Below the pieces are notes generated by a model, which saw nothing but the letters and a program-made list of their open reading frames with translations, searched no databases and was not told the DNA's origin. 64,000 bases of DNA from Hydractinia symbiolongicarpus (taxonomy: Eukaryota; Cnidaria; Hydrozoa; Anthoathecata; Hydractiniidae): NCBI RefSeq assembly GCF_029227915.1, contig NC_079888.1, positions 3,359,001 through 3,423,000 on the forward strand, written 5' to 3'. The translations under genes and the position numbers were made by a program. Positions 34,507 to 46,686 of this stretch are shown piece after piece (within the stretch, counting starts at the first letter, position 1; each line of letters starts with the position of its first letter).

Positions 34507-35019
34507 ACATTCTGTATTATTGCGAATAGTGGTCGATCATGTGCATATCGTCAATCAAAGTGTCTGCAATAGTATAATATAGTAATTATAAATATATTTA
34601 AGTCCTTCAACCAATGTCCTTCAATCAAAGTGTCTCCATTAGTATAATAAAATAATTAGAAATATATTTTTTTAGTACTTTAACAAATGTATGTTCCATA
34701 CCGCGCAGACAGTTTAGCCAATCCATTGTGCAAACGTCGGTAAAGGCACTATACGTTAAAGGCGAAGTTGTAGATGAAGACGGTGTTCTTTCTTAAGTGA
34801 CTTGATGATCCGCTGCTGAATGATCCGACCATTGCTTACAATAATTTCACTTACATTAATGATGGGATTCTCAACTTTCGCAACCAAACTTAAGAATAGG
34901 ACTGCGTGTTTCTTGTCACATAACAGCCACACTGTTAAAGTAAACTTGAATATACGGTAGTTCGTTCAGTAAAGATTCTCATTCAATTTCCTTATTGCTG
35001 TCACAAGTCATATGTCATA
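34434..35019 (+). repeat. Representative 586-bp array unit
   Basis: The unit starts with a consensus tRNA (73 nt). A spacer follows with ATTCTGTATTATTGCG. Next come an AT-rich stretch with a T-run, duplicated in long units, and an inverted repeat GTATG-TTG-CATAC; in this unit the last block reads GTATGTTCCATACC. A block with two ATGATCCG-type octamers separated by 7 bp follows, then TTTCTTGTCACATAA, and finally TGTCACAAGTCATATGTCAT directly upstream of the next tRNA. No open reading frame here looks coding. Confidence 0.85.
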
Positions 35020-35092
35020 GGGGAATTAGCTCATTTGGTAGAGCGCTCGCTTCGCATGCGAGAGGTACCGGGATCGATGTCCGGATTCTCCA
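35020..35092 (+). tRNA. tRNA-Ala(CGC), fully paired
   Basis: CGC at 35053-35055. One D-loop change and a G53:T61 wobble only. Confidence 0.88.
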
Positions 35093-35531
35093 ACATTCTG
35101 TATTATTGCGAATAGTGGTCGATCATGTGCATATCGTCAATCAAAGTGTCTGCAATAGTATAATATAGTAATTATAAATATATTTAAGTCCCTCAACCAA
35201 TGTATGTTGCATACCGCGCAGACAATTTACCCAATCCATTTTGCAAACATCGGTAAAGGCACTATATTTTTCAGGCGAATTTGCAGATAAGGACGCTGTT
35301 CTTTCTTAAGTGATTCGATGATCTGCTGCTGAATGATCCGACCATTGCTTACAATAATTTGACTTAAATTATTGATGTGATTCTCGACTTTCATGTCCGA
35401 TCGTAAAAAAAGACCGCGTGTTTGTTGTCACATAGTAGGCAGTCTGCTCACGTAAATTTGATTATACGGTAGTTCGTCCAGTGAAGATTTTCATTCAATT
35501 TCCTTATTGCTGTCACAAGTCATATGTCATA

Positions 35532-35604
35532 GGGGAATTAGCTCATATGGTAGAGCGCTCGCTTCGCATCCGAGAAGTACCGGGATCGATACCCGGATTC
35601 TTAA
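35532..35604 (+). tRNA. tRNA-Ala(CGC), acceptor end altered
   Basis: CGC at 35565-35567. C31:C39, and the 3' acceptor strand ends TTA so the G1 pair is lost. Last copy before the Helitron-like element. Confidence 0.7.
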
Positions 35605-36340
35605 ACATTCTGTATCATTGCGTATAGTGGTTGATCATGTGCATATCGTCAATCAAAGTGTCTGCAATCTATATAATAATACGCCAGTTCCGTGTCTCTG
35701 TGACAGGCAAAGTTGATATCGTCATTTTCCTTTGATGTCGCCGAAAAAAATCTTTGATGCTGCCGAAATAAATATGTCTTCTTTGTCGTAAAAAGCCGCG
35801 AGTTTTGTTTGGTTGGTTAAATGAAGTTCTAGCACAAAGTAACGGAAATTGTGTTTGCAAAAAAGATGGCTGTCCTTTTTAAGCATTTGTCTTCTCTTGC
35901 CTTCAAAATAAATCTTTACAAAAGCATTTAAAAAGGGGCATGGTATATAAATGAAGTATAGAAAGGTTTCTGTAAGGTTTGTTTATGTTTTTTAAAGTTT
36001 TGATGATATTATTGATGCGAGACATGTTTGTTAGCTAGCATCAACCACACCAACAACAACTAGCTAGGTAGCTAGGAATTTATAAATATGTAGCCATGTT
36101 CTTTATACCTAGCTAAGTCTCCAGTTTATATTTAAGTGACCAGCTATTAGCTGCTGTAGCTACCTTATGTTAGCTTCAGTTTTATGTTGCTTTTTACATG
36201 TAAGCTAATCTTAGTGGTCTGTGCTAAGAACGTGACTGTAACTTATTTTAATTGACATTTTAAGCTTAAATTAACAAGCCACAACAACTTTTAAAAAAGT
36301 ATTACATAATACTTAAGAAGAGTTTAAGGACTGCTTTTAA

Positions 36341-36401
36341 GCAAATAATGTATTTTTCACAATTTGTGTATGCAAATAATGTATTTTTCACATTTGTGTA
36401 A
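36341..36401 (+). repeat. Two-copy 31-bp tandem repeat in Helitron interior
   Basis: GCAAATAATGTATTTTTCAC begins each copy at 36341 and 36372; the second lacks one A. Confidence 0.85.
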
Positions 36402-38054
36402 CTAAACTTATATACATCGGTTACATGCAATATGACGAAACGATTTTTATTTAACATGTAGTAATTCTGGTACCTTAAGTGTAGTGATTTTTGTTGTTCT
36501 AGAAGTTCTGACTAAAATGTTTTTGTTTATGGCATTTTGTCTCAATTAAGAAAACTTTCAACTTTTTTGAGGGAGTACAACACCGAAAAAACTTGTGTTT
36601 TTTTATATTTTGTATAAATTTTTACCGGGCAGGACTCTGTACAACATAACGAAATGACTGATCCCTCTCTATTTATAAATTTGATGCGTTCCAAATCACA
36701 GTTTTTTGAAATTTTGGGTAATATTTAATGAGTACAAGATGCAAATACTGATTTTTGTTGAATCAGAAGTATTTCCTACAACCATTCTTTTTTTACACTT
36801 TTGTGGAGAAAAAGTGTAAGCAATATCATCAGAATAACTGATTTTGTTGCAAACTGTTTTTCTTTTTCACATTTTGGATTGAAATATTGTTATAAAGGGC
36901 ATATATCAATAGACATATATATACCAAAATAATAAAATTCTGCAAACTTTGATTTTGTCGTTCACCTCTCATCTTTTATATTTTGATTAAACTTATGAGG
37001 AAAACAATAGGAATTATTTAGAATTTGTATTTTGTGTTGCAAATTTAGTGCAAAAATTTAACTGTTGTGAGGGAGGACCATATGCAATTATATATACTAA
37101 AAATAATAATTTGATATTCTACAAGTTGTATTTTTGTATGCACTTAAATGACTGCTTTTTCTGAGTTGAATTTGATGGGTTTCATATCAATTTTGTGGAA
37201 GATTTTATGGCTGAAGACAATATAGAACATGCCAATTGAACTGATTTTTGTTCATATTTTGATTTGCTCCTCATAAACCTTTGTGTTCTACATTTATTGT
37301 AAACTTCTGTGAGGAAGGACCATATATATATATATACAATGTTTTCAAAATAATGCTTTTTGTTGATTTGAAATTTACTCCTTGCTCATTGCTTTTTCGA
37401 CATTTCAGGTTAAAATGTTTGGTAAAGTCAGTACGGATCATTAGACAAAAATTTGTTTTGTTAACCGGTTAATTTTTACATTTTGTGCATATTTTTGCGG
37501 GAGAGGATGGTATGCAACCGAATAAAAGATTTTTCAAAATTTAACTTTTTGTTTTTAGGTGTTTTTGGTTTGTTTAAGTTTGGCCTTTTGATATTGTTTA
37601 AAATGCGTAAAGAACTTATTTCATAGATCTGCGCCTACTGTTGCTAGCCTTTCTTTTCGACACTTCAGATTAAAATATTGAAGGTTTTCAACATAATCAC
37701 ATAATAAGATGTATACATATTTAAGATATGTGTTATTTCTGACATTATTATTATTGTTGTCGTAACTGTCTGGGTTGTGACTGTCAATGTCGTAACTTTC
37801 TACTAACTAGATTTTACACCTTGCACGCCGTTGTTTTTCATATTTTGTCTGAAGTTTTGTTGGGAGGATTTCAGGCGATTTGACATTTGATATTTTGTGT
37901 TAGATTTTAAGAACTTTTTTGTTAAATTATGACTTATATACTTTCTTTTTATGCATTTTCAGATTATTTTTTTTAGTAAAAGGCATATTCAATATACTGA
38001 AATATTTGCTGATGTCATCAAAATTCAAATGAAAAACTTTTCAATTGTTTTTCT

Positions 38055-38078
38055 GCCTAAGTGGATTTTTCCACGGGC
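38055..38078 (+). other. Helitron 3' hairpin
   Basis: GTGGA-TTTT-TCCAC stem-loop (38061-38074), extended by GCC/GGC around a small internal loop. It ends 12 nt before the terminal CTAG, the usual spacing for Helitron 3' ends. Confidence 0.7.
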
Positions 38079-38469
38079 CTAATCGACTAGTTAGTATAAT
38101 AAAATAATCAGAATTACACTTTTTTAGTCCTTCAACCAATGTATGTTGCATACCGCGCAGACAATTAACCAATCCATTTTGAAAACATCGGTAAAGGCAC
38201 TATATGTTTCGGGCGAATTTGCAGCTAAGGGCGCTGTTCTTTCTTAAGTGATTCGATGATCTTCTGCTGAATAATCCGACCATTGCTTACAATAATTTCA
38301 CTTAAATTAAATATGTGATTCTCGACTTTCATGTCCAATCTTAAAAATAGGACCGCGTGTTTCTTGTCACATAATAGGCAGTCTGTTCACGTAAATTTGA
38401 ATATACGGTAGTTCGTCCGGTGAAGATTCTCATTCAATTACCTTTTGCTGTCAAAAGTCATATGTCATA

Positions 38470-38542
38470 GGGGAAATAGCTCATATGGTAGAGCGCTCGC
38501 TTCGCATGCGAGAAGTACCGGGATCGATGCCCTGATTCTCCA
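38470..38542 (+). tRNA. tRNA-Ala(CGC), two mispairs
   Basis: CGC at 38503-38505. A7:A66 and CCCTG in the T-stem, as in the copy at 621. Confidence 0.75.
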
Positions 38543-38982
38543 ACATTCTGTATTATTGCGTATAGTGGTCGATCATGTGCATATCGTCAATCAAAGTGTC
38601 TGCATTAGTATAATAAAGAAATTATAAATATATTTAAGTCCTTCAACCAATGTATGTTGCATACCGCGCAGACAATTTACCCAATCCATTGTGCAAACAT
38701 CGGTAGAGGCACTATATGTTAAAGGCGGAGTTTCAGAAAAAGACGGTGTTCTTTCTTAAGTGATTCAATGATCCGCTGCTGAATGGTCCGACGATTGCTT
38801 ACAATTATCTCACTTAAATTAATGATGGGATTTTCAACCTTCATAACCACACGTAAGAATAGGACCTCGTAGTTCTTTTCACATAATAGGCAGGCTGTTC
38901 ACGTAAATTTGAATATACGGTAGTTCGTTCAGTGAAGATTATCATCCAATTTCCTTACTGCTGTCACAAGTCATATGTCATA

Positions 38983-39055
38983 GGGGAATTAGCTCATATG
39001 GTAGAGCGCTCGCTTCGCATCCGAGAAGTACCGGGATCGATGCCCGGATTCTCCA
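38983..39055 (+). tRNA. tRNA-Ala(CGC), one mispair
   Basis: CGC at 39016-39018. Only C31:C39 is unpaired. Confidence 0.83.
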
Positions 39056-39494
39056 ACATTCTGTATCATTGCGTATTGTGGTCGATCATGTGCATATCGT
39101 CAATCCAAGCGCTGCCAATAATATAATAAAATAATTACAAATATATTTAACACCTTCAACCAATGTATATTGCATACAGCGCAAACAGTTTACCCGATTC
39201 ATTCTGCAAACGTCGATAAAGCCACCATACGCTAAAGGCAAGTTGTAGATAAAGACGGTGTTCTTCCTTAAGTGATTCGATGATCCGCTGCTGAATGATC
39301 CGACGATTGATTACAATAATTTCACTTAAATTAAATATGTGATTCTCGACTTTCATGTCCAATCTTAAAAATAGGACCGCGTGTTTCTTGTCACATAATA
39401 GGCAGTCTGTTCATGTAAATTTTAATATACGGTAGTTCGTCCAGTGAAGATTATCATTCAATTTCCTTACTGCTGTCACAAGTTATATGTCATT

Positions 39495-39567
39495 GGGCAA
39501 TTAGTTCATATGGTAGAGCTCTCGCATCGCATCCGAGAAGTACCGGGATTGATGCTCGGATTCTCCA
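39495..39567 (+). pseudogene. tRNA-Ala(CGC)-like, multiple changes
   Basis: CGC at 39528-39530. Starts GGGC, D-stem GTTC, loop ATCGCAT, 3' anticodon strand CCGAG, T-loop ATTGATG. Confidence 0.65.
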
Positions 39568-40007
39568 GCATTCTGTATCATTGCGTATAGTGGTCGATCA
39601 TGTGCATATCGTCAATCAAAGAGTCTGCAATAGTATAATAAAGTAATTATGAATATATTTAAGTCCTTCAACCAATGTATGTTGCATATCGCGCAGACAA
39701 TTTACCCAATCCATTTTGCAAACATCGGTAAAGGCACTATATGCTACAGGCAAAGTTGCAGATAAGGACGCTGTTCTTTTTTAAGTGATTCGATGATCTG
39801 CTGCTGAATGATGCGACGATGGCTTACAATACCTTCACTTACATTAATGATGGCATTCTCAACTTTCATAACCAAACGTAAGAATAGGGTTGCCCGTTTC
39901 TTGTCACATAATGGGCAGTCTGTTCACGTAAATTTGAATATACGGTAGATCGTCCAGTGACGATTTTCATTCAGTTTCTTTATTGCTGTCACAAGTCATA
40001 TGTCATA

Positions 40008-40080
40008 GGGGAATTAGCTCATATGGTAGAGCGCTAGCTTCGCATCCGAGAAATACCGGGATCGATACCCGGATTCTCCA
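40008..40080 (+). tRNA. tRNA-Ala(CGC), anticodon stem weak
   Basis: CGC at 40041-40043. CTAGC/CCGAG gives two mispairs; T-arm intact. Confidence 0.68.
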
Positions 40081-40593
40081 ACATTCTGTATCATTGCGTA
40101 TAGTGGTCGATCATGTGCATATCGTCTATCAAAGTGTCTGCAATAGCATAATGAAGTAATTATTAATATAATTAAGTCCTTCAACCAATGTCCTTCTCTC
40201 AAAGTGTCTCCATTAGTATAACAAAATAATTAGAAATATATTTTTTTATTCCTTCAACCAATGTATGTTGCATACCGCGCAGACAATTTAACCAATCCAT
40301 TTTGCAAACGTCGGTAAAGGCAACATATGATGTAGGCAAAGTTTCAGATAAAAACGGTGTTCTTTCTTAAGTGATTCGATGATCCGCTGTTAAATTATCC
40401 GACGATTGCTTACAATAATTTCACTTAAATTGATGATGTGATTCTCGACTTTCATATCCAATCGTAAAAATAGGAACACGTGTTTTTTGTCACATAATAG
40501 GCAGTCTGTTCACTTAAATTTGAATATACGGTAGTTCGTCCAGTGAAGATTCTCATTCAGATTCCTTATTGTTTTCACAAGTTATATGTCATT

Positions 40594-40666
40594 GGGGAAT
40601 TAACTCATATGGTAGCGCGCTCACCTCGCATGCGAGAGGTACCGGGATCGATGCCCGGATTCTCCA
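40594..40666 (+). tRNA. tRNA-Ala(CGC), degenerate
   Basis: CGC at 40627-40629 in loop CTCGCAT. D-stem GCGC and CTCAC mispairs; preceded by TT rather than TA. Confidence 0.6.
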
Positions 40667-41179
40667 ACATTCTGTATAATTGCGTATAGTGGTCGATCAT
40701 GTACATATCGTCAATCATAGTGTCTGCATTGGTATAATAAAATAATTAGATATATAATTTAGTCCTTCAACCAATGTCCTTCAATCAAAGTGTCTCCATT
40801 AGTATAATAGAATAATTAGAAAAATATTTTTTTATTCCTTCAACCAATGTATATTGCATACCGCGCACACAGTTTAGCCAATCCATTGTGCAAACGTCGG
40901 TAAAGGCACTATATGTTTCGGGCGAATTTGCAGCTAAGGGCGCTGTTCTTTCTTAAGTGATTCGATGATCTTCTGCTGAATGATCCGACCATTGCTTACA
41001 ATAATTTCACTTAAATTATTGATGTGATTCTCAACTTTCATGTCCAATCGTAAAAATAGGAACGCGTGTTTCTTGTCACATAATATGCGGTCTCTTCACT
41101 TACATTTAAATATACGGTAATTCGTCCAGTGAAGATTCTCATTCAATTTCCTTATTGCTGTCACAATTCATATGTCATA

Positions 41180-41252
41180 GGGGAATTAGCTCATAAGGTA
41201 GAGCGCTCGCTTTGCATGCGAATAATACCGGAATCGATGCCAGGATACTCCA
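41180..41252 (+). tRNA. tRNA-Ala(TGC), degenerate
   Basis: TGC at 41213-41215. CTCGC/GCGAA, T-stem CCGGA/CCAGG, acceptor ATACTCC. Confidence 0.62.
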
Positions 41253-41766
41253 ACATTCTGTATTATTGCGTATAGTTGTCGATCATGTGCATATCGTCAA
41301 TCAAAGTGTCTCTGCATTGGTATAATAGAATAATTAGAAATATAATTAAGTCTTTCGACCAATGTCCTTCTCTCAAACTGTCTCCATTAGTATAACAAAA
41401 TAATTAGAAATATATTTTTTAATTCCTTCAACCAATGTATGTTGCATACCGCGCAGACAATATAGCCAATCCATTTTGCAAACATCGGTAAAGGCAACAT
41501 ATGATGTAGGCAAAGTTTCAGATAAAAACAGTGTTCTTTCTTAAGTGATTCGATGATCCGCTGTTAAATGATCCAACGATTGCTTACAATAATTTCACTT
41601 AAAATGATGATGTGATTCTCGACTTTCATGTCCAATCGTAAAAATAGGAACACGTGTTTTTGTCACATAATAGGCAGTCTGTTCACTTAAATTTGAATAT
41701 ACGGTAGTTCGTCCAGTGAAGATTCACATTCAGATTCCTTATTGCTGTCACAAGTCATATGTAATA

Positions 41767-41839
41767 GGGGAATTAGCTCATATGGTAGAGCGCTCGCTTT
41801 GCATGCGAGAGGTACCAGGATCGATGCCCGGATTCTCCA
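41767..41839 (+). tRNA. tRNA-Ala(TGC), one T-stem mispair
   Basis: TGC at 41800-41802. T-stem CCAGG is the only defect. Confidence 0.83.
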
Positions 41840-42281
41840 ACATTCTATATTATTGCGTATACTGTTTGATCATGTGCATATCGTCAGTCAAAGTGACTCC
41901 ATTAGTATAATAAAATAATTAGAAATATATTTTTTTTTCCTTCAACCAATGTATGTTGCATATCGCGCAGACAATTTAGCCAATCCATTGTGCACACGTC
42001 GGTAAAGGCACTATACGTTAAAGACAAAGATGTAGATAAGGACGCTGTTCTTTCTTAAATGATTCGATGATCTGCTGTTAAATGATCCGACGATTGCTTA
42101 CAAAAATTTCACTTAAATTGATGATGTGATTCTCGACCTTCATGTCCAATCGCAAAAATAGGACCTCGTGTTTCTTGTCACATAATAGGCAGTCTGCTCA
42201 AGTAAATTTGATTATACGGTAGTGCGTCCAGTGAAGACTTTCATTCAATTTCCTTATTGCTGTCACAAGTCATATGTCATT

Positions 42282-42354
42282 GGGGATTTAGCTCATATGG
42301 TGAAGCGCTCACTTCGCATGCGAGAGGTACCGGGATCGATGCCCGGATTCTCCA
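42282..42354 (+). tRNA. tRNA-Ala(CGC), degenerate
   Basis: CGC at 42315-42317. T6:T67, D-stem AAGC and A30:C40. Duplicated at 43968. Confidence 0.62.
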
Positions 42355-42867
42355 ACATTCTGTATTATCGCGTATAGTGGTCGATCATGTGCATATCGTC
42401 AATCAAAGTGTTTGCATTGGTAAAATAAATTAATTAGAAATATAATTAAGTCCTTCAACCAATGTCCTTCAATCAAAGTGTCTCCATTAGTATAACAAAA
42501 TAATTAGAAATAATTTTTTTTATTCCTTCAACCAATGTATGTTGCATACCGCGCAGACAATTTAGCCAATCCATTTTGCAAACGCTGGTAAAGGCAACAT
42601 ATGATGTAGGCGAAGTTTCAGATAAAAACGGTGTTCTTTCTTAAGTGATTCGATGATCCGCTGTTAAATGATCCGACGATTGCTTACAATAATTTTAGTT
42701 AAATTGATGATGTGATTCTCGACTTTCATGTCCAATCGTAAAAATAGGAACACGTGTTTCTTGTCACATAATAGGCAGTCTGTTGACATAATTTTGAATA
42801 TACGGTTGTTCGTCCAGTGAAGATTCACATTCAATTTCCTTACTGCTGTCACAAGTCATATGTCAAA

Positions 42868-42940
42868 TTGGATTTAGCTCATTTGGTAGAACGCTCGCTT
42901 TGCATGCAAGAGATTCCGGGATCGATGCCCGGATTCTCCA
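42868..42940 (+). tRNA. tRNA-Ala(TGC), acceptor damaged
   Basis: TGC at 42901-42903. Starts TTGGATT, so positions 1, 2 and 6 are lost; GCAAG stem; variable loop AGATT. Confidence 0.58.
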
Positions 42941-43452
42941 ACATTCTGTATAATTGCGTATAGTGGTCGATCATGTGCATATCGTCAATCAAAGTGTCTG
43001 CATTGGTATAATAAAATAATTAGATATATAATTTAGTCCTTCAACCAATGTCCTTCAATCAAAGTGTCTCCATTAGTATAATAGAATAATTAGAAAAATA
43101 TTTTTTTATTCCTTCAACTAATGTATGTTGCATACCGCGCAGACAATTTAGCCAATCCATTTTGCAAACATCGGTAAAGGCAACATATGATGTAGGCAAA
43201 GTTTCAGATAAAAACAGTGTTCTTTCTTAAGTGATTCGATGATCCGCTGTTAAATGATCCAACGATTGCTTACAATAATTTCACTTAAATTGATGATGTG
43301 ATTCTCGACTTTCATGTCCAATCGTAAAAATAGGAACACGTGTTTTTGTCACATAATAGGCAGTCTGTTCACTTAAATTTGAATATACGGTAGTTCGTCC
43401 AGTGAAGATTCACATTCAGATTCCTTATTGCTGTCACAAGTCATATGTCATA

Positions 43453-43525
43453 GGGGAATTAGCTCATATGGTAGAGCGCTCGCTTTGCATGCGAGAGGTA
43501 CCGGGATCGATGCCCGGATTCTCCA
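43453..43525 (+). tRNA. tRNA-Ala(TGC), exact consensus
   Basis: TGC at 43486-43488, decoding GCA. Every other position equals the CGC consensus, so a single C34 to T change separates the two isoacceptors. Confidence 0.93.
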
Positions 43526-43967
43526 ACATTCTATATTATTGCGTATACTGTTTGATCATGTGCATATCGTCAGTCAAAGTGACTCCATTAGTATAATAAA
43601 ATAATTAGAAATATATTTTTTTTTCCTTCAACCAATGTATATTGCATACCGCGCAGACAATTTAGCCAATCCATTGTGCACACGTCGGTAAAGGCACTAT
43701 ACGTTAAAGACAAAGATGTAGATAAGGACGCTGTTCTTTCTTAAATGATTCGATGATCTGCTGTTAAATGATCCGACGATTGCTTACAAAAATTTCACTT
43801 AAATTGATGATGTGATTCTCGACTTTCATGTCCAATCGTAAAAATAGGACCTCGTGTTTCTTGTCACATAATAGGCAGTCTGCTCAAGTAAATTTGATTA
43901 TACGGTAGTGCGTCCAGTGAAGACTTTCATTCAATTTCCTTATTGCTGTCACAAGTCATATGTCATT

Positions 43968-44040
43968 GGGGATTTAGCTCATATGGTGAAGCGCTCACTT
44001 CGCATGCGAGAGGTACCGGGATCGATGCCCGGATTCTCCA
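43968..44040 (+). tRNA. tRNA-Ala(CGC), degenerate
   Basis: CGC at 44001-44003. Duplicate of 42282 at +1686. Confidence 0.62.
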
Positions 44041-44483
44041 ACATTCTATATTATTGCGTATACTGTTTGATCATGTGCATATCGTCAGTCAAAGTGACTC
44101 CATTAGTATAATAGAATAATTAGAAAAATATTTTTTTATTCCTTCAACCAATGTATGTTGCATACCGCGCAGACAATTTAGCCAATCCATTTTGCAAACA
44201 TCGGTAAAGGCACTATATGTTTCGGGCGAATTTGCAGCTAAGGGCGCTGTTCTTTCTTAAGTGATTCGATAATCTTCTGCTGAATGATCCGACCATTGCT
44301 TACAATAATTTCACTTAAATTATTGATGTGATTCTCAACTTTCATGTCCAATCGTAAAAATAGGAACGCGTGTTTCTTGTCACATAATAGGCGGTCTCTT
44401 CACTTACATTTAAATATACGGTAATTCGTCCAGTGAAGATTCTCATTCAATTTCCTTATTGCTGTCACAATTCATATGTCATA

Positions 44484-44556
44484 GGGGAATTAGCTCATAA
44501 GGTAGAGCGCTCGCTTTGCATGCGAATAGTACCGGAATCGATGCCAGGATACTCCA
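44484..44556 (+). tRNA. tRNA-Ala(TGC), degenerate
   Basis: TGC at 44517-44519. Duplicate of 41180 at +3304; GCGAA, CCAGG and ATACTCC. Confidence 0.62.
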
Positions 44557-45071
44557 ACATTCTGTATTATTGCGTATAGTTGTCGATCATGTGCATATCG
44601 TTAATCAAAGTGTCTCTGCATTGGTATAATAGAATAATTAGAAATATAATTAAGTCTTTCGACCAAGTTCCTTCTCTCAAACTGTCTCCATTAGTATAAC
44701 AAAATAATTAGAAATATATTTTTTAATTCCTTCAACCAATGTATGTTGCATACCGCGCAGACAATTTAGCCAATCCATTTTGCAAACATCGGTAAAGGCA
44801 ACATATGATGTAGGCAAAGTTTCAGATAAAAACAGTGTTCTTTCTTAAGTGATTCGATGATCCGCTGTTAAATGATCCAACGATTGCTTACAATAATTTC
44901 ACTTAAATTGATGATGTGATTCTCGACTTTCATGTCCAATCGTAAAAATAGGAACACGTGTTTCTTGTCACATAATAGGCAGCCTGTTGACATAATTTTG
45001 AATATACGGTTGTTCGTCCAGTGAAGATTCTCATTCAATTTCCTTACTGCTGTCACAAGTCATATGTCAAA

Positions 45072-45144
45072 TTGGAATTAGCTCATTTGGTAGAACGCTC
45101 GCTTTGCATGCAAGAGGTACCGGGATCGATGCCCGGATTCTCCG
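45072..45144 (+). tRNA. tRNA-Ala(TGC), acceptor damaged, G73
   Basis: TGC at 45105-45107. Starts TTGG, GCAAG stem, and the discriminator is G instead of A. Confidence 0.58.
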
Positions 45145-45586
45145 ACATTCTATATTATTGCGTATAGTGTTTGATCATGTGCATATCGTCAATCAAAAAG
45201 TCTGCATTAGTATAATAAAATAATTAGAATTATATTTTTTAGTCCTTCAAACAATGTATGTTGCATTCCGCGTAGACAACTTAGCCAATCCATTGTGCAC
45301 ACGTCGGTAAAGGCACTATACGTTAAAGACAAAGTTGTAGATAAAGACGGTGTTCTTTCTTAAGTGATTCGATGATGCGCTGCTGAATGATCCGACGATT
45401 GCTTACAATACCTTCACTTAAATTAATGATGGCATTCTCAACTTTCATAACCAAACGTAAGAATAGGATTGCCCGTTTCTTGTCACATAATGGGCAGTCT
45501 GTTCACGTAAATTTGAATATACGGTAGTTCGGCCAGTGAAGATTTTCATTTAATTTCTTTATTGCTGTGACAAGTCATATGTCATA

Positions 45587-45659
45587 GGGGAATTAGCTCA
45601 TATGGTAGAGCGCTTGCTTCGCATCTGAGAAGTACCGGGATCGATGCCCGGATTCTCCA
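45587..45659 (+). tRNA. tRNA-Ala(CGC), anticodon stem weak
   Basis: CGC at 45620-45622. CTTGC/CTGAG; other arms consensus. Confidence 0.68.
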
Positions 45660-46173
45660 ACATTTTGCATCATTGCGTATAGTGGTCAATCATGTGGATA
45701 TCGTCAATCAAAGTGTCTGCAATAGTATAATAAACTAATTATAAATATAATTAAGTCCTTCAACCAATGTCCTTCTCTCAAAGTGTCTCCATTAGTATAA
45801 CAAAATAATTAGAAATATATTTTTTTATTCCTTCAACCAATGTATGTTGCATACCGCGCAGACAATTTAGCCAATCCATTTTGCAAACGCCGGTAAAGGC
45901 AACATATGATGTAGGCGAAGTTTCAGATAAAAACGGTGTTCTTTCTTAAGTGACTCGATGATCCGCTGTTAAATGATCCGACGATTGCTTACAATAATTT
46001 CACTTAAAGTAATGATGTGATTCTCGACTTTCATAAACACACGTAAGAATAGGACTGCGTGTTTCTTTTCACATAATAGGCAGTCTGTTCATGTAGAATT
46101 TGGATACACGGCACTTCGTCGAGTGAAAATTCTCATTCAATTTCCTTATTGCCGTCACAAGGCATATGTCATA

Positions 46174-46246
46174 GGGGAATTAGCTCATTTGATAGAGCGC
46201 TCGCTTTGAATGCTAGAGGTACCGGGATCGATGCCCGGATTCTCCA
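46174..46246 (+). pseudogene. tRNA-Ala-like, TGA loop
   Basis: Loop TTTGAAT reads TGA at 46207-46209, with stem GCTAG one pair short and D-loop GA. The acceptor keeps G3:U70, so this is unlikely to be a serine tRNA. Confidence 0.65.
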
Positions 46247-46686
46247 ACATTCTGTATTATTGCGTATAGTGTTTGATCATGTGCATATCGTCAACTAAAG
46301 TGTCTGCATTAGTATAATAACTTAATTAGAAATATATTTAAGTCCTTCAACCAATGTATATTGCATACCGCACAGACAATTTTGCCAGTCCATTGTGCAA
46401 ACGTCGGTAAAGGCACTATACATTAAAGGCGAAATTGTAGATAAAGACGGTGTTCTTTCTTAAGTGATTCGATGATGCGCTGCTGAATGATCCGACGATT
46501 GCTTACAATACCTTCACTTACATTAATGATGGCATTCTCAACTTTCATAACCAAACGTAAGAATAGGATTGCCCGTTTCTTGTCACATAATGGGCACTCT
46601 GTTCACGTAAATTTGAATATACGGTAGTTCGGCCAGTGAAGATTTTCATTTAATTTCTTTATTGCTGTGACAAGTCATATGTCATA

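Larger units (their letters stand above)
13999..35667 (+). repeat. tRNA-Ala tandem array, segment 2 (41 units)
   Basis: Forty-one tRNA-Ala-like copies between the two mobile elements. Spacing is mostly 512-517 or 581-586 bp, with shortened units of 416 and 453 bp. It resumes with the exact unit sequence that the transposon interrupted. Two large higher-order repeats lie here, one with offsets of about 5.1-5.6 kb and one of 3231 bp. Confidence 0.95.
35668..38090 (+). mobile_element. Non-autonomous Helitron-like element, 2.4 kb
   Basis: The unit is interrupted between CTGCAA and TTAGTATAAT. The insert begins TCTATATAATAATACGCC and ends CTAG, preceded by a hairpin at 38055-38078. There are no terminal inverted repeats and no clear target duplication, and insertion is at an A/T junction; these are the hallmarks of Helitrons. 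Removing it leaves a 515-bp unit. The interior is AT-rich with degenerate repeats (motifs around CATTTTGGATTGAAATATTG) and no Rep/helicase coding sequence. Ends are uncertain by one base. Confidence 0.77.
41100..45070 (+). repeat. Nested duplications with 1686-bp and 3304-bp offsets
   Basis: tRNAs at 41767 and 42282 recur at 43453 and 43968 (+1686). The copy at 41180 recurs at 44484 (+3304), and 42868 recurs at 45072 (+2204). Confidence 0.8.

Noticed and set aside
34434-35019. tRNA-derived SINE amplification
   Set aside because: Copies are head-to-tail with continuous spacers, no poly-A or microsatellite tail and no target duplications.
37281-37472. 63-codon frame in the Helitron-like element
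   Set aside because: AT-rich, no domain, isolated; likely chance.
46174-46246. Serine or other tRNA from TGA anticodon loop
   Set aside because: The short variable loop and G3:U70 are alanine features; the TGA arises from damage to an Ala copy, and in 20062 and 25248 the stem cannot form.
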